Shown: positions 42,919-52,969, counted from the first letter of the stretch. The stretch: DNA of 64,000 nt from Nostoc sp. UHCC 0926 (GCF_028623165.1 NZ_CP117768.1:1178001-1242000); one strand, 5' to 3'. Notes: generated from the sequence alone by a model not told the origin. Numbers and translations: made by a program.

Positions 42919-43827
42919 ATGGCGGATAATGTCGTGTTAGCAGGGGCGACCGGCAATCTGGGCGGGCGCATTGCGCGTGCTTTGTCGAATCGCGGAGCGA
43001 ACGTCGTCGCACTTACTCGGAGTGGAACTTTGGACGAGACGAAACGGAAAGCATTGGAAAGCCTTGGCGTGAAGGTTAAGACAGTCGATATGGCGAGTGT
43101 TTCTGAGCTAGCCAGTGCATGCGAAGGATCAGCTTGCATCGTATCTGCCCTGCAAGGACTGCGCGACGTGATTGTCGATACTCAAACCGTACTGTTGGAG
43201 GCGGCACTTAAGGCAGGCGTTGCACGGTTCATTCCATCCGACTTTTCTACTGACTTTCGAACGTTAGCACCGGGTGAAAATCGCAATTACGATCTAAGGC
43301 GCGAGTTCCACCAGCGGCTGGACGTCGAGATGATCGCGTCGACATCGATCTTCAATGGCGTCTTTGGCGAGGTCTTGACGCAAAAGGTACCTTATCTGAA
43401 TTTTGAAAAGAAAATGGTCGGGTACTGGGAGGATCCCGACTGGCGGCTCGACTTCACCACAATGGATGACACCGCAGCGTATACTGCCGCCGCTGCTCTC
43501 GACCCAACGACTCCGGTCGCCCTTGGGATTGCAAGCTTTAGTGTTACTCCACGTGAGCTTGCAAAGTTCACCGACGAAGTGCTGAAGACTCCGTTTCAGC
43601 TGGTTCGCTTGGGAAGTCTGGAGGATCTAAGTAGACGTAACAAAAGTGAACGGGCGGCCCATCCAGAGGGAGAAAACGAGCTGTATCCGCAATGGCAGCA
43701 GACGCAGTATGAACACAGCATGTTCAGTGTGCACCATGAATCGTTTGACAACGATCGCTATCCCGATGTGAACTGGACAAGCCTTACGGACCTGCTTGCC
43801 CAACGTTCCCAAGCAAGTGGCGCCTAA
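42919..43827 (+). CDS. NmrA-like NAD(P)-binding oxidoreductase
   Basis: A 302-residue Rossmann-fold protein. The nucleotide-binding GATGNLGGRIARAL is at residues 8-21, followed by an NADPH-type TRSGT loop, and YWEDPDWRLDFTTMDDTAAY in the middle typical of NmrA/isoflavone-reductase-like proteins. An active-site Tyr-Lys pair as in SDRs is not obvious, so it may be a redox sensor or a reductase. Codon use is visibly richer in G and C than in the genes around 30-41 kb, which suggests transfer. Divergent from a LysR regulator that probably controls it. Confidence 0.88.
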   Translation: MADNVVLAGATGNLGGRIARALSNRGANVVALTRSGTLDETKRKALESLGVKVKTVDMASVSELASACEGSACIVSALQGLRDVIVDTQTVLLEAALKAGVARFIPSDFSTDFRTLAPGENRNYDLRREFHQRLDVEMIASTSIFNGVFGEVLTQKVPYLNFEKKMVGYWEDPDWRLDFTTMDDTAAYTAAAALDPTTPVALGIASFSVTPRELAKFTDEVLKTPFQLVRLGSLEDLSRRNKSERAAHPEGENELYPQWQQTQYEHSMFSVHHESFDNDRYPDVNWTSLTDLLAQRSQASGA

Positions 43828-43897
43828 TCCAGACATGATTCCGGGTTGTGTTGCAAAAAGTTATTGAGAACAGAAAACTCCCTACAAGAGAAATTGT

Positions 43898-44126
43898 TCA
43901 GCTAGCTACTCCAAAGATTTCAGCTATAAATTTGACCCATTCAGTGACAGCTCCTTTTCTCAGATTTTTAATTTGTCCTTTGTGCATCATGTTTATAATT
44001 TCATAACCCTTGATTGTTCGTCTTGCTGTGTTGAACGAGCCAAATCCCATCCCCAACTTAACTAACCTTTTAATAAGTCTGTGGTCCTGCTCAACTAAAC
44101 CATCTCTCTCTGTTTTTACAACACAA
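43898..44126 (-). pseudogene. IS6-family transposase C-terminal remnant
   Basis: The frame reads VVKTERDGLVEQDHRLIKRL, then MGFGSFNTARRTIKGYEIIN and MMHKGQIKNLRKGAVTEWVK before the stop at 43898-43900. This is the end of the DDE domain of an IS6/IS240-type transposase (the Glu of VEQDHR is the last catalytic residue). The rest of the element is gone. It ends only a few bases upstream of a YciI-like gene, so an insertion or deletion junction lies there. Confidence 0.75.
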
Positions 44127-44133
44127 CCGTCAT

Positions 44134-44433
44134 ATGCAATATCTTGTTATCTTCACACCCAAACAAAAATTTGCAAGCCCTGAAATGCCCTCTGACTTCC
44201 CGCAACTGTTACTCGAGGAAGAGGCGCGAGCGAAAGATCTCTACATGGAGGGACTTCTCCGTCAATCGTGGGTGCTAGGCGCGAGGGATCGTGGCGCGGC
44301 CGTTCTCTTTGAAGCGGAGTCACCGGAGCGCCTGCAAGAGATAATCGACAGCTTTCCACTGATCAAGGCTGACTACTCTGACACCCAGGTCTTCCCTCTC
44401 GCCCCAGATCCTGCATTCGCAAATAAGTCCTGA
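44134..44433 (+). CDS. YciI-like protein, copy 1
   Basis: A 99-residue protein of the YciI/YCII-related ferredoxin-like fold, starting MQYLVIFTPKQKFASPEMPS, with a RGAAVLFEAESPERLQEIID segment. Related small proteins include muconolactone-isomerase-like enzymes and domains in sigma-factor systems. It is about 70% like the second copy at 44607. Its start is directly behind an IS6 remnant, so its natural promoter may be lost. Function unknown. Confidence 0.82.
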   Translation: MQYLVIFTPKQKFASPEMPSDFPQLLLEEEARAKDLYMEGLLRQSWVLGARDRGAAVLFEAESPERLQEIIDSFPLIKADYSDTQVFPLAPDPAFANKS

Positions 44434-44492
44434 TCAAAGCCGCATTTCTCCGACCGGAAAACCCACTAAGCGTTACATAGGAGAGTTAAAAC

Positions 44493-44597
44493 ATGAAAGT
44501 CCTAGTTATAGGAGCCGCCGGCAAGACCAGTAAAGCTGTAGTCGACGCGGTATGCCTCCTTTCCTGTCCTGTTTTCACAACCAAGCAAGCTAAATAG
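44493..44597 (+). pseudogene. Truncated NAD(P)-binding oxidoreductase start
   Basis: 34 codons: MKVLVIGAAGKTSKAVVDAV then a change of sequence and a stop. The beginning matches the first strand and glycine loop of an NmrA/SDR-type protein. An AGGAGAG ribosome binding site precedes it, so the start is genuine, but the body is gone. It lies between the two YciI-like genes. Confidence 0.65.
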
Positions 44598-44606
44598 AGG
44601 TGACAT

Positions 44607-44909
44607 ATGCAATATCTTGTTATCTTCACACCTAAACAGAAATTCGAGACCGACGGAATGCCCTCTGACTTCCAGAAACGGGAACTCGAAGAGCAGGCGC
44701 AAGCGCAAGTCCTTTACGCGGAGGGAGGTCTCCGTCAAGTGTGGGCGCTGGACACGAAAAACCGCGGCGCAGCCGTTCTCTTTGAAGCGGAGTCACCGGA
44801 GCATCTGCAAAAGATGATCGATAGTTTTCCACTGATCGAGGTTGATTACGCTGACTACCAGATATTGCCGCTCGCGCCGTATCCAGCATTCATGAAGAAG
44901 TCCGTCTAA
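44607..44909 (+). CDS. YciI-like protein, copy 2
   Basis: A 100-residue paralogue of the protein at 44134, sharing MQYLVIFTPKQKF and RGAAVLFEAESPEHLQKMID. The upstream bases CATATGCAATATCTTGTTAT are common to both copies, showing tandem duplication. An AGAGGTG is a usable ribosome binding site. Function unknown; it belongs to the G+C-richer cluster. Confidence 0.83.
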   Translation: MQYLVIFTPKQKFETDGMPSDFQKRELEEQAQAQVLYAEGGLRQVWALDTKNRGAAVLFEAESPEHLQKMIDSFPLIEVDYADYQILPLAPYPAFMKKSV

Positions 44910-44963
44910 TCGCACCGCATAATAGCTCCAGCGAACGGAGGCTGGTGATCGGGCTTTCTCTGT

Positions 44964-45170
44964 TTGTCGGCCTTTGTGTTGCCAGTCGCTGTCACTGAGC
45001 TTGGGTTCTATGCCAAGCGTGCCCATGCCGAGGGGGTCGATGTGACGGCTCACGTGTGGGAGGGAATGACGCACGTCTTTCCGGGGAACGTCGGAACACT
45101 GAACGCAGCGGAGGCGGCTTTGGGCATGATAGCTAGCTTCCTCAGGAACCAAGTCAGAGTGGGCATGTTC
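44964..45170 (+). pseudogene. Alpha/beta-hydrolase C-terminal fragment
   Basis: An open frame reads ELGFYAKRAHAEGVDVTAHV followed by WEGMTHVFPGNVGTLNAAEA and ALGMIASFLRNQV. This corresponds to the C-terminus of a hormone-sensitive-lipase-type esterase with the catalytic His in THVF. No nucleophile elbow (GxSxG) or HGGG is present, so most of the gene is missing. The open frame continues to 45359 without resemblance. Confidence 0.7.
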
Positions 45171-45419
45171 GCGGCAAAATCGTGCTGCAAATTAGCGCTT
45201 AAGAGCAACAATGTTTCACGAACACATCTCAGGAGTTACCCACTTGGTATAGCTGCCCATAGAAACACAATTGATAGCAGCATATACGTCGCACTTCATC
45301 AGCAGATTACAAAATATATATTGAGGACAACGATAAGAATGGAAAATTCAAAAGAGTGAAAAATAACGGATCTAAAGTGAACCGCTTCTAACGCAGATAT
45401 ATCGACGAAGGAGTTACCA

Positions 45420-46193
45420 GTGAAAAAATTCGCAGGAAAGGTTGCGATCGTGACCGGATCGAGCCGTGGAATTGGCAAAGAGATTGCGATGAAATTGGCG
45501 CACGAAGGCGCTAAAGTGGTCGTCAATTACAGTAGCAGCCCTAAGAAAGCTGAAGAAGTTGTCAACCAAATTCAGCAACAGGGCGGCGAAGCCATGGCAA
45601 TCCAAGCTGATATGAGTCAGGTTGACCAAATTCAACAGTTGGTGACAACAGCAGTTGAGCAGTACGGTCAACTCGATATTTTGGTGAGTAATGCTGGGAT
45701 TGAGCACTTCGGAAAGCTAGAGGAGATCACCCCGCAAGATTTCGAGCGTGTGTTCAGTGTGAATGTTGCCGGTCAGTTGTTTGCTGCACAGGCTGCTGCT
45801 CGCTATCTTCCGTCCGGTGGACGTATCGTGCTGACTTCCTCCGACAGTGCCCGGAAGTCGGTCTTCTATCACACGCTCTATGCTGCCAGCAAAGCTGCTG
45901 TTTCGGCAATGGTGCTCAATTTGGCGCCTGAGTTGGGGGAGCGCGGAATCACCATTAACGCCATTGCTCCAGGTGGCACAGCGACGGACATGGCCCAAGA
46001 GAATGCAAAGCGTTACACACACCCAGCGCTCCAGAACGTACCGCCCGAGGCTGTGCTCAAGAGCCAGATATCACTGCAGCGTTTAGCGCAGCCGAAGGAA
46101 ATTGCTGCAGCGGTGACATTTCTAGTGTCTGATGATGCTTCCTACATCAACGGTAGCACACTCGCGGTTGACGGCGGATGGCTAGCTGGTTAA
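45420..46193 (+). CDS. SDR family oxidoreductase (GTG start)
   Basis: A 257-residue classical short-chain dehydrogenase, similar to FabG or glucose dehydrogenase. The cofactor motif TGSSRGIG is near residues 12-19, the NAG motif in SNAGIEHFG, the catalytic Ser in LTSSDSARKS, and Tyr-Lys in YAASKAAV. The start is GTG, supported by AAGGAG eight bases upstream; no in-frame ATG gives the needed N-terminus. It belongs to the transferred oxidoreductase cluster. Substrate unknown. Confidence 0.92.
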   Translation: MKKFAGKVAIVTGSSRGIGKEIAMKLAHEGAKVVVNYSSSPKKAEEVVNQIQQQGGEAMAIQADMSQVDQIQQLVTTAVEQYGQLDILVSNAGIEHFGKLEEITPQDFERVFSVNVAGQLFAAQAAARYLPSGGRIVLTSSDSARKSVFYHTLYAASKAAVSAMVLNLAPELGERGITINAIAPGGTATDMAQENAKRYTHPALQNVPPEAVLKSQISLQRLAQPKEIAAAVTFLVSDDASYINGSTLAVDGGWLAG

Positions 46194-46909
46194 TTCGGGC
46201 GTGGAAGTATTTGTTTAATCCAAGCCAATCTAAACAGAAAAAAATTACGATGCTGAATGTAGAAAACAAAGTCATTTTTTACCATGTAGCTAGTAATGCT
46301 AACAGTCGCAACAAGCTAGGGAACACCATTCGCTGCAATCCCCTTAAAATCTGATGACGAGTAACTCTCTTGTAAATGGACTCTCAGTAGATCGCCTACG
46401 GCGGGCGGGTACGCGATCGGAAACGAACGCTTTTGTAAGCCCAAAAGCATCGGCACAAACCCTTATTCCTTCATCAAATTCCCCAAGTTTTCGATCTACT
46501 GAATTTCAAGTGTATGTTCCTTCTGGATAGATCGGCTTTTTATTCTTTTTTACAGCTATTTTCAGGTAAATAGACCACGCGGTAGGGGCGCAAGGCCTTG
46601 CGCCCCTACGACAGATGTGGTTCAAATACTTGAATTCTGCTGTAATCCGCCAAAGTGATAGAAGAGGGATATAACCATCATGGTGCGTTAAAGTCGTGTA
46701 ACGCACCCATATATCCTAAAAGAGTAGCGATCGCACTAATAACGTAAGTTGCTAGTTACTGCCCAATAACGCTATCAAAATGATACAAAAACGAATGGCA
46801 CTAATAAAAGCTCTAAGTTATGCATATCATCATTAATCTTCAGTATTTATATGGATTTAGACTATATCAAGAATTAACCGTGTTTACACTGAGTGAAAAC
46901 TCTTTCTGA
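46194..46909. other. Intergenic region with dispersed hairpins
   Basis: No convincing gene was found in these 716 bases. They contain a perfect 28-base palindrome at 46582-46609, a GC-rich repeat near 46395-46420, and a GGTGCGTTA hairpin relative near 46681-46710. A 66-codon frame on the minus strand spans these repeats and is not supported. Confidence 0.6.
46582..46609. repeat. Perfect 28-bp palindrome
   Basis: GTAGGGGCGCAAGG and its complement form an uninterrupted palindrome. A diverged copy is seen at about 59089-59116, just behind the frameshifted SDR gene, so it is a dispersed repeat. Confidence 0.8.
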
Positions 46910-47455
46910 TTATGAATTAGGTTGACTTTTGATGACTCTACCGGGACTAATAAAAGAAATTCCTTGCTGAAAGTCAGTACCAATCATGACTGCTTCCACT
47001 ATAGGTTCGGATATATCTGTTTGGGCTACCCACTCTACAATAAAGTTTGCGCCTAAACCTCCACTAGTGTCATTTCTATTAATAAAAAAATCTGTAGAAG
47101 CTAGTGCATCAAGCTGAATAGGGCGCTCCAAATACTGCTTAACTAATTTCCCATCTGAGTTATAGTAGCGCACGGAAGTAATGATCATCGGATTGGTCAA
47201 ATCTGTATTCCGAATACTGAGCGTAACTGCTAACTCAAAAATCTCCTGGCGATTATGATGATAGATATGAGAATAGACAGGAACATAAACAGTTTGACCG
47301 CTTGCTATCTTAAAATTCTTATCCAGCGTCACTATTTTTTGAAATGGGGTTGCTTGAGTGGCATCGGGTTGTGACTTGGGTGGAATATTTGTTGATTGAC
47401 AAGATACAAGAAAAATAACAGCGATCGCTAAATAAAGATGTGGATACGGCTTCAT
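46910..47455 (-). CDS. DUF3124 lipoprotein
   Basis: A 181-residue protein with a lipoprotein signal peptide: LYLAIAVIFLVSC, the Cys near residue 19 being the likely lipid site. The mature part carries a DUF3124 domain (VYVPVYSHIYHHNRQEIFEL and AVTLSIRNTDL), predicted as beta-sandwich and outward-facing. Biochemical role unknown. It precedes, on the same strand, nothing obviously linked. Confidence 0.85.
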   Translation of the reverse strand: MKPYPHLYLAIAVIFLVSCQSTNIPPKSQPDATQATPFQKIVTLDKNFKIASGQTVYVPVYSHIYHHNRQEIFELAVTLSIRNTDLTNPMIITSVRYYNSDGKLVKQYLERPIQLDALASTDFFINRNDTSGGLGANFIVEWVAQTDISEPIVEAVMIGTDFQQGISFISPGRVIKSQPNS

Positions 47456-47530
47456 TAAAACTATTTACACCCATTTTTTATACATCTGTAGCTAACCCCA
47501 TTTAATAAAGAATTTCGGTGGGGACTGCGC

Positions 47531-48208
47531 TCAACATTTTTGTTCAATAAAATCAATTACTTGGTGTAAACATCCTGGTTTTGTCACAATCAGCACTGTT
47601 GAATGAGGTTCCAATATTGTACTGCCGTTAGGAATCATTAAGTCTTCGTGGGGATGGGGTTGATAGCCAATAATTAGCGAACCACTAGGAAATCCGGAAT
47701 CCTGAGCAATTTCGGCAACGCTACGACCAGCAACATAGCAATTGTTTGGGATGGCAAGTTTCAGAACCTCAATTTGCCCTTGCTCAAAATGCATCATTGA
47801 TTCTACTTGCGGATACTCAATGGCATTCACCATTGTTGAAACTGCTAGTTCAACAGTACTGATGATATGGTTGGCTCCAGCTATCCGCAGTGGTTCAGCA
47901 AAATCGGGGTGGCGCATCCGACTTAAAAGGTGGGGAACACCATAATGTTTCGCAAGAGTTACCATTGCCAAGTTTAAAGCATCACTTCTCAGGACAGCTG
48001 CCAAGGAGCCGGCTTTCCGAATCCCAGCTTCTAACAATACTTCTGTACTCACAGCACTTCCTTCAAAAGCCATTGCTCCTACTTGTTCGCGGGCATAGCG
48101 ACAAGCTATAGGATCAATGTCAATAACGGCAACAGTATGTCCTAGTTCTACTAGTTTTTGGGCTAAAGTCAGCCCCACTAAGCCTGCTCCACCAATTAGT
48201 ACGTACAT
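47531..48208 (-). CDS. TrkA-like NAD-binding potassium regulator
   Basis: A 225-residue protein with an N-terminal RCK Rossmann fold (LIGGAGLVGLTLAQKL with GxGxxG, and VIDIDP with the acidic residue binding NAD ribose) and a C-terminal TrkA-C domain (VAGRSVAEIAQDSGFPSGSL). Such proteins gate K+ channels or Trk/Ktr transporters in response to NAD(H) or ATP. No channel gene is adjacent, so the partner is encoded elsewhere or the protein acts alone. Confidence 0.9.
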   Translation of the reverse strand: MYVLIGGAGLVGLTLAQKLVELGHTVAVIDIDPIACRYAREQVGAMAFEGSAVSTEVLLEAGIRKAGSLAAVLRSDALNLAMVTLAKHYGVPHLLSRMRHPDFAEPLRIAGANHIISTVELAVSTMVNAIEYPQVESMMHFEQGQIEVLKLAIPNNCYVAGRSVAEIAQDSGFPSGSLIIGYQPHPHEDLMIPNGSTILEPHSTVLIVTKPGCLHQVIDFIEQKC

Positions 48209-48497
48209 GAATGTTCCTAATGCTCTTTCACTTCTTACTTCACTTTATAGGCTAACAAGGAAATGAAGGTGTCTCTGGTGGGATTAGTCTAATTTTTGGT
48301 GTTGTTCCAGCTCGTAGAGCTGGTCAACTCGACCCAATAGTTGCAATAAGTAGCGCTTAAAATATCAAATTCACTTTCTACTCGTTCTTCTTCGCCTAGA
48401 AAACATTTCTCAAGTCTACGGTTGTGGAGAAACACAAGTCTAAGTACTATTACTTAACAGCAATGGAAATAATAAAATTATTCCAGCGGAGGTTTTT

Positions 48498-51400
48498 TCA
48501 ATTGTAATTTTTAAACTGGTATTTTTCGAGTAACTCTTTAACTTGAGCAGCCACCAGAGGATGTGGATCTTTTTGTAACTGGGGTAAGATTTGCAGGAGA
48601 ACGCGATGTGAAACCAGATGCAAGTATGCGATCGCAGCTTCTCTGACAAAGCCAGTTGGATGACGCAAACTCATTAAAATCTCAGAACTTGTCAGTCGGA
48701 TGCGAGTCACTTGAGCAAAATGGAAACAGCAAGCTAGGCACCAGTCAGAAAGCAAGTTACCCAACATCAGCAATCTGTGGAGGCGATCGCTAACTACCAT
48801 ATTTTCATATTCTAGGATCTTGGCTTCTACAAGATGTTGCAATTTTTCTGCCTGCGGTCGGTTATCTAAAGTATTCAGCAACAGAGACTTTGAAGACAGA
48901 GTTACGGTATGCTCTAAGATTTCTAAGCCCCGCGCTAAGTTTACCACTGAGAGCGATCGCAGATTAAATGCTGCTGCCTGCATCTTTTCTGGCGAGTAAA
49001 GCAGTCTCAGTAACAGTAGTAGCCGCTCTTTGACATCCAATTCCAATTCTAGGAGGGCGCGTTGCAGTAATTCAGAGACAATCACAATCCTCTCACTTGA
49101 TTGATAATTTTCTTTTTCGTCTAGTGTTTTGAAGTCAATGTAGGCGGCGTAAATCTCACCTAAAAACTTTAATTCCTGTTCTATTAAATTTTCTACCTGA
49201 CTTTCATAAAACCGATCTACTAAACCTGTAATTCCTGGTTGTTTGTGTATTTTTAGTAAGCTGTGGAGAATATGATCCCTAGTAGTTCCCCAAGATGATT
49301 CCAAGTTTTCCCATAAAGTCTCCAATGCTTCCTGGGTGCCAATTTGAGCAATAGTCCGCCAAGCGTACATCCGCACTACTTCTGGTTTGTAAATATTGAT
49401 AGCCAACTGCAACAGCATCTCTACAGCTTCATTTTCCAGTCGTATTAGGGCTGACATTGCTGTATTGCGGGTTGATTTATAATAAAGTGCTGCAATCAGT
49501 GCGGAATAGTACTCCTCTAAATGGGTAGCAGCGATCATTTCCAATACGGCACAGCGCACTCGTAACGACTCATCTTGTAATAAATTCGGGATGTAAATCC
49601 GCAACGCCTGCAAATAAACTGCTTCTCTGAGCGCTCTGACTCCATTCACCCGTTCCCGTTCTTGCTTATGAGTCAACATCCGGCGCATGGTTTGAGTGGC
49701 TGCTACCTTTTGCATGGGCGTTCCTTGGCGTAAGACTAAAGCGGCGGCAGTGGCACGGATGAGTGAGTTTTGGCGAGGGTTCAAGTATTCTTCTAGGAGG
49801 CTTAAATTGGGATTTGGTTCAGCCAGCCAAACATAGCGCAGCGCTAAAGCAAAAACTTCGGGGTTAGTTTGTTGGGGTTGTTCTAACAAAGGACGGATGG
49901 CGGCTAGATAAGCGGGATTGGCACCTGCCATCAGCATCACCTCCAAACTTTGGCGCTGCAAATCTGGGGTTAACTTGAATAATAGGGGTGCTAAAACTTC
50001 CGCAGCTCCAAGGGAATCAATTTGGGCTAAAAGTTCAATACAAGAACGTTTATCAGCCTCACTGCCTTTTTCTGCTAAAGCTTTGACTACCCCCTGCTTA
50101 AAGAATCGCAGACCCACATTCGTTGCACTTAAGTGACCCCGTGCCACACTTAAGACTAACAGTTCAACATAGCGCGATCGCAATTCCCAAACTACTTTTA
50201 AACACGCACTAGCTATCAGCATTGTTTCTGCTACCAACACCCACTTTTGCAGGGGTACAGGTACAAACTTTCCACAAAACAATAGAGTTACAAAAATTAG
50301 CGCTCCTGTCAAACCTGTAGCGATCGCTTCGGCAGTTCCGCCAGATAAAGTCTGCATCCGGCTGCGAATTGCCTCTGGAATCGGTTGGTACAGGATGGGT
50401 CCGCTACTCATGACAAAGGTGTAGCGCAGAAGTTCATCGCAGAATTTGACAATCACCAGACCCCAAAAAAAGCTTTGCGATTGTATGGCTGGAATTAAAT
50501 ACAGGAATACCAGCACTCCTGGTAGTGAAAAGCCTACAGTGATTGGTAAAAGTGTGGCTGTGAAAAATACCCCCATCCGTTCGATGAGTCGGCTAGAAAT
50601 AAACCACTGCAACAACAACTCACACAGTCCTAACATGCCACCAAAAAGACCCAAGAAGCTAGCGAGTTCTCGATCGCCCAAATTAGATTGAAGTTCGCGC
50701 AGATATTGAAAATCTACTAACAACCCAATGACTTGCAACAGACCCACAAAGGCAAACAATTGCCAGACATAGCGCTTCAGCGGACTTTTAATGAAACGTT
50801 CTCGTGAGGTTTGTTCTTCAGAAATTAGTCTTTGTGGGGTTTCAGGAAAAGCTGCTCGATAGTGATGAGTTAAATAGAAGAGAATCCCCGATCCTAATAA
50901 AATTACTACACAGGCGATGAGGATGATCTTATTAAGCGTGGTGTATTGCACTAGCCAAGGCAAACTAAAGCCACTAATCACATCTGCTACCAAAAGACCA
51001 CTACTCACCAGTGGGTAAGTGCGCTTAATCTCTCGAATGTTAAATAGTTGGTTGGCGACAATCGAGGTGTTGAGGTCATTGACCACATAAAGTGCATCTA
51101 CCCACAGCCGCAGCAGAAATACCGAAATAACCGCCAGGTATGAAACATGCCATCCCCAACGTAATAAAATTAATAAAACTAATGGCATCAACATGCAAGG
51201 TGCGATCGCTACAATTACCCGGCGTAAGGGAAAAATCTTTTGCAGCCAAGAGTATAAAAAAACCAGTACTGTACTCATAGCGGCACTGGCAATATACATC
51301 CACGGCAGTAGGTTCGTTCCGTATTTATCCAAAAACAGCGCCACCGTACTGTCCTCTGCCCACCGCAATCCTACACATACAGTTGTGTAAAAAACAAACA

Positions 51401-51503
51401 TTATCCGAGTCCGTTCACTCTCCTCTGGTCGGAGATTCACCCACTGTAGTAGTCGTGGTAAAGCAACTTTATTTGCAACCAACCAGTGATTTTTCAGTTC
51501 CAT
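48498..51503 (-). CDS. Transporter (ATP/ADP-carrier-like) fused to HEAT repeats
   Basis: A 1001-residue protein. The first 440 residues are a 12-helix membrane domain related to MFS and to plastid/parasite nucleotide exchangers (RWAEDSTVALFLDKYGTNLL and many hydrophobic segments). Residues 450-1000 are helical HEAT-like repeats (ALRYVWLAEPNPNLSLLEEY and others). This architecture is seen in cyanobacteria as NTP/NDP-exchange-like proteins, but transport activity is unproven. The long helical tail probably binds partners on the cytoplasmic face. It begins 289 bases downstream of infC and is separated by a terminator. Confidence 0.87.
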   Translation of the reverse strand: MELKNHWLVANKVALPRLLQWVNLRPEESERTRIMFVFYTTVCVGLRWAEDSTVALFLDKYGTNLLPWMYIASAAMSTVLVFLYSWLQKIFPLRRVIVAIAPCMLMPLVLLILLRWGWHVSYLAVISVFLLRLWVDALYVVNDLNTSIVANQLFNIREIKRTYPLVSSGLLVADVISGFSLPWLVQYTTLNKIILIACVVILLGSGILFYLTHHYRAAFPETPQRLISEEQTSRERFIKSPLKRYVWQLFAFVGLLQVIGLLVDFQYLRELQSNLGDRELASFLGLFGGMLGLCELLLQWFISSRLIERMGVFFTATLLPITVGFSLPGVLVFLYLIPAIQSQSFFWGLVIVKFCDELLRYTFVMSSGPILYQPIPEAIRSRMQTLSGGTAEAIATGLTGALIFVTLLFCGKFVPVPLQKWVLVAETMLIASACLKVVWELRSRYVELLVLSVARGHLSATNVGLRFFKQGVVKALAEKGSEADKRSCIELLAQIDSLGAAEVLAPLLFKLTPDLQRQSLEVMLMAGANPAYLAAIRPLLEQPQQTNPEVFALALRYVWLAEPNPNLSLLEEYLNPRQNSLIRATAAALVLRQGTPMQKVAATQTMRRMLTHKQERERVNGVRALREAVYLQALRIYIPNLLQDESLRVRCAVLEMIAATHLEEYYSALIAALYYKSTRNTAMSALIRLENEAVEMLLQLAINIYKPEVVRMYAWRTIAQIGTQEALETLWENLESSWGTTRDHILHSLLKIHKQPGITGLVDRFYESQVENLIEQELKFLGEIYAAYIDFKTLDEKENYQSSERIVIVSELLQRALLELELDVKERLLLLLRLLYSPEKMQAAAFNLRSLSVVNLARGLEILEHTVTLSSKSLLLNTLDNRPQAEKLQHLVEAKILEYENMVVSDRLHRLLMLGNLLSDWCLACCFHFAQVTRIRLTSSEILMSLRHPTGFVREAAIAYLHLVSHRVLLQILPQLQKDPHPLVAAQVKELLEKYQFKNYN

Positions 51504-51731
51504 GCAGTTTTATTTTCTGGTAGTATCACCGCGCAATAAGCGAGTAGGGATCTGGTTACAGGGGAAGAAAATACTTCCTTGTCCTCCTCGTCCCTCATCT
51601 CCTGGAAATAGCAAAAGTCCTGAGCAACTGAGTCTTATATTTCCCACTCAGCCTTCAGGACTATCGATTTTTGATAAATTTAAACGATCTCAGTACCTTT
51701 GGGCGCATGTTGTATCCAAACGAAAAACGAA

Positions 51732-51762
51732 AAAATCCCCTGGCTATAAGTCAGGGGATTTT
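51732..51762. terminator. Bidirectional rho-independent terminator
   Basis: AAAATCCCCTG and CAGGGGATTTT form an 11-bp stem around a nine-base loop, with T-rich flanks on either strand. It lies 30 bases behind the infC stop and ends that transcript before the transporter-HEAT gene. Confidence 0.85.
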
Positions 51763-51791
51763 CAAACTTGGTCTATTAAACAGTTAGAGAA

Positions 51792-52325
51792 TTATTTTTT
51801 GGGCGAGATGAGCATCATCATATTTCGCCCTTCTTTTTTAGGCATTTGTTGAACCTCACCAAATGGCTCCAAATCCGTTGCCATTCGCTTGAGCAAATCT
51901 TCTGCTAGGTCGCTGTGTTGAATTTCTCGACCCCGGAACATCACAGTAGCTTTGACTTTATCGCCATCTTTCAAAAAGCGCTCTGCTTGCTTGACACGCA
52001 CGTTGTAGTCGTGTTCTTCTATTTTGTAGCGCATCTTAACTTCTTTGACATCAGCCGTGTGCTGCTTTTTCCGGGCTTCTCGTGCTTTTTTCTCCTGCTC
52101 AAACTTATATTTCCCGTAGTCCATAATCCGACAAACTGGCGGGTCAGCTTTATCACTGAGTAGCACCAAATCTAACTCTTTTTCTTCTGCTAATTGTAGT
52201 GCTTCCAGTGGGGGCATAATTCCCAGTTGGGCACCATCAGTGTCAATCACCCGAATTTTCGGGAAGCGAATTCGTTCGTTAATTTGGGGCAGATCACGAG
52301 TTCTTTTCTTCTCAATCACAGGCAT
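51792..52325 (-). CDS. infC: Translation initiation factor IF-3
   Basis: A 177-residue IF-3, which binds the 30S subunit, prevents premature joining of 50S and checks the start codon. The N-terminal domain has [20 protein letters not shown] and [19 protein letters not shown]; the C-terminal domain has [20 protein letters not shown] and [10 protein letters not shown]. The start is ATG, while many bacteria use AUU for autoregulation; whether a further upstream start exists was not evident. A strong terminator follows. Confidence 0.97.
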   Translation of the reverse strand: MPVIEKKRTRDLPQINERIRFPKIRVIDTDGAQLGIMPPLEALQLAEEKELDLVLLSDKADPPVCRIMDYGKYKFEQEKKAREARKKQHTADVKEVKMRYKIEEHDYNVRVKQAERFLKDGDKVKATVMFRGREIQHSDLAEDLLKRMATDLEPFGEVQQMPKKEGRNMMMLISPKK

Positions 52326-52969
52326 TATGATTTGTGGGAGCTCTTAATGAAGGATTTGGTGTGGCCTTAATTGGTATGCCGCAGAGGCAAAATACTTAAA
52401 TAACTCAGGACTGAAAACATAGTCTACAGTTCTAGGGTAACTAATCTATAAAATAGTTGCCTAGTTGTATTTGTCATTCTACTCACTCTGAAAGAATTTC
52501 TTTGCAATAGTTAATCTAAATTACACAACATCAACTCATGTTAAATATTATTACAATTATTTAGCAATGCAATACTTTTTCCGACCGCATTGAGCAACAT
52601 ATCTCCAGAATACCTTGATCACAGATGCAGGACATCTAGCAAAACTAATGAAGTTTTCGCTTACCCACTCACCCACCAGGGATTAAAACTCCCTGGAACC
52701 AATAGCCAAAGTCCTTTAAACAGGACTAATAAAAGGTTCCAGTCCACTTGAGTGGACTTCAGCTATTAGCCTTGCACTTGAGTGTAACGCAGGATAGGTT
52801 GACTCAAGGTCAAAACCTGCACACAAATCTAGATTTAGATGAGCTTATGACCAATTCAGCGTACCTACCTAAAGATAACCTTATGATCGTTCACTGCAAC
52901 AATTGGCTTGAGGGATTGAGACGTCTGTGGGGCAGTTTAAGCTGATTTTGGCCCGGTGTAATTATGATA
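52326..52969. other. Intergenic region upstream of infC with hairpin repeats
   Basis: The first 250 bases are A+T-rich and should contain the infC promoter. Around 52706-52757 are successive small hairpins (AGTCCTTTAAACAGGACT and GTCCACTTGAGTGGAC), a known sort of dispersed cyanobacterial repeat. A 65-codon frame at 52748-52945 overlaps them and is not supported as a gene. Confidence 0.55.

Noticed and set aside
46506-46706. Minus-strand frame of 66 codons
   Set aside because: It spans a perfect palindrome and a dispersed hairpin.
51502-51852. Plus-strand frame of 116 codons
   Set aside because: It covers a clear terminator and the end of infC on the other strand.
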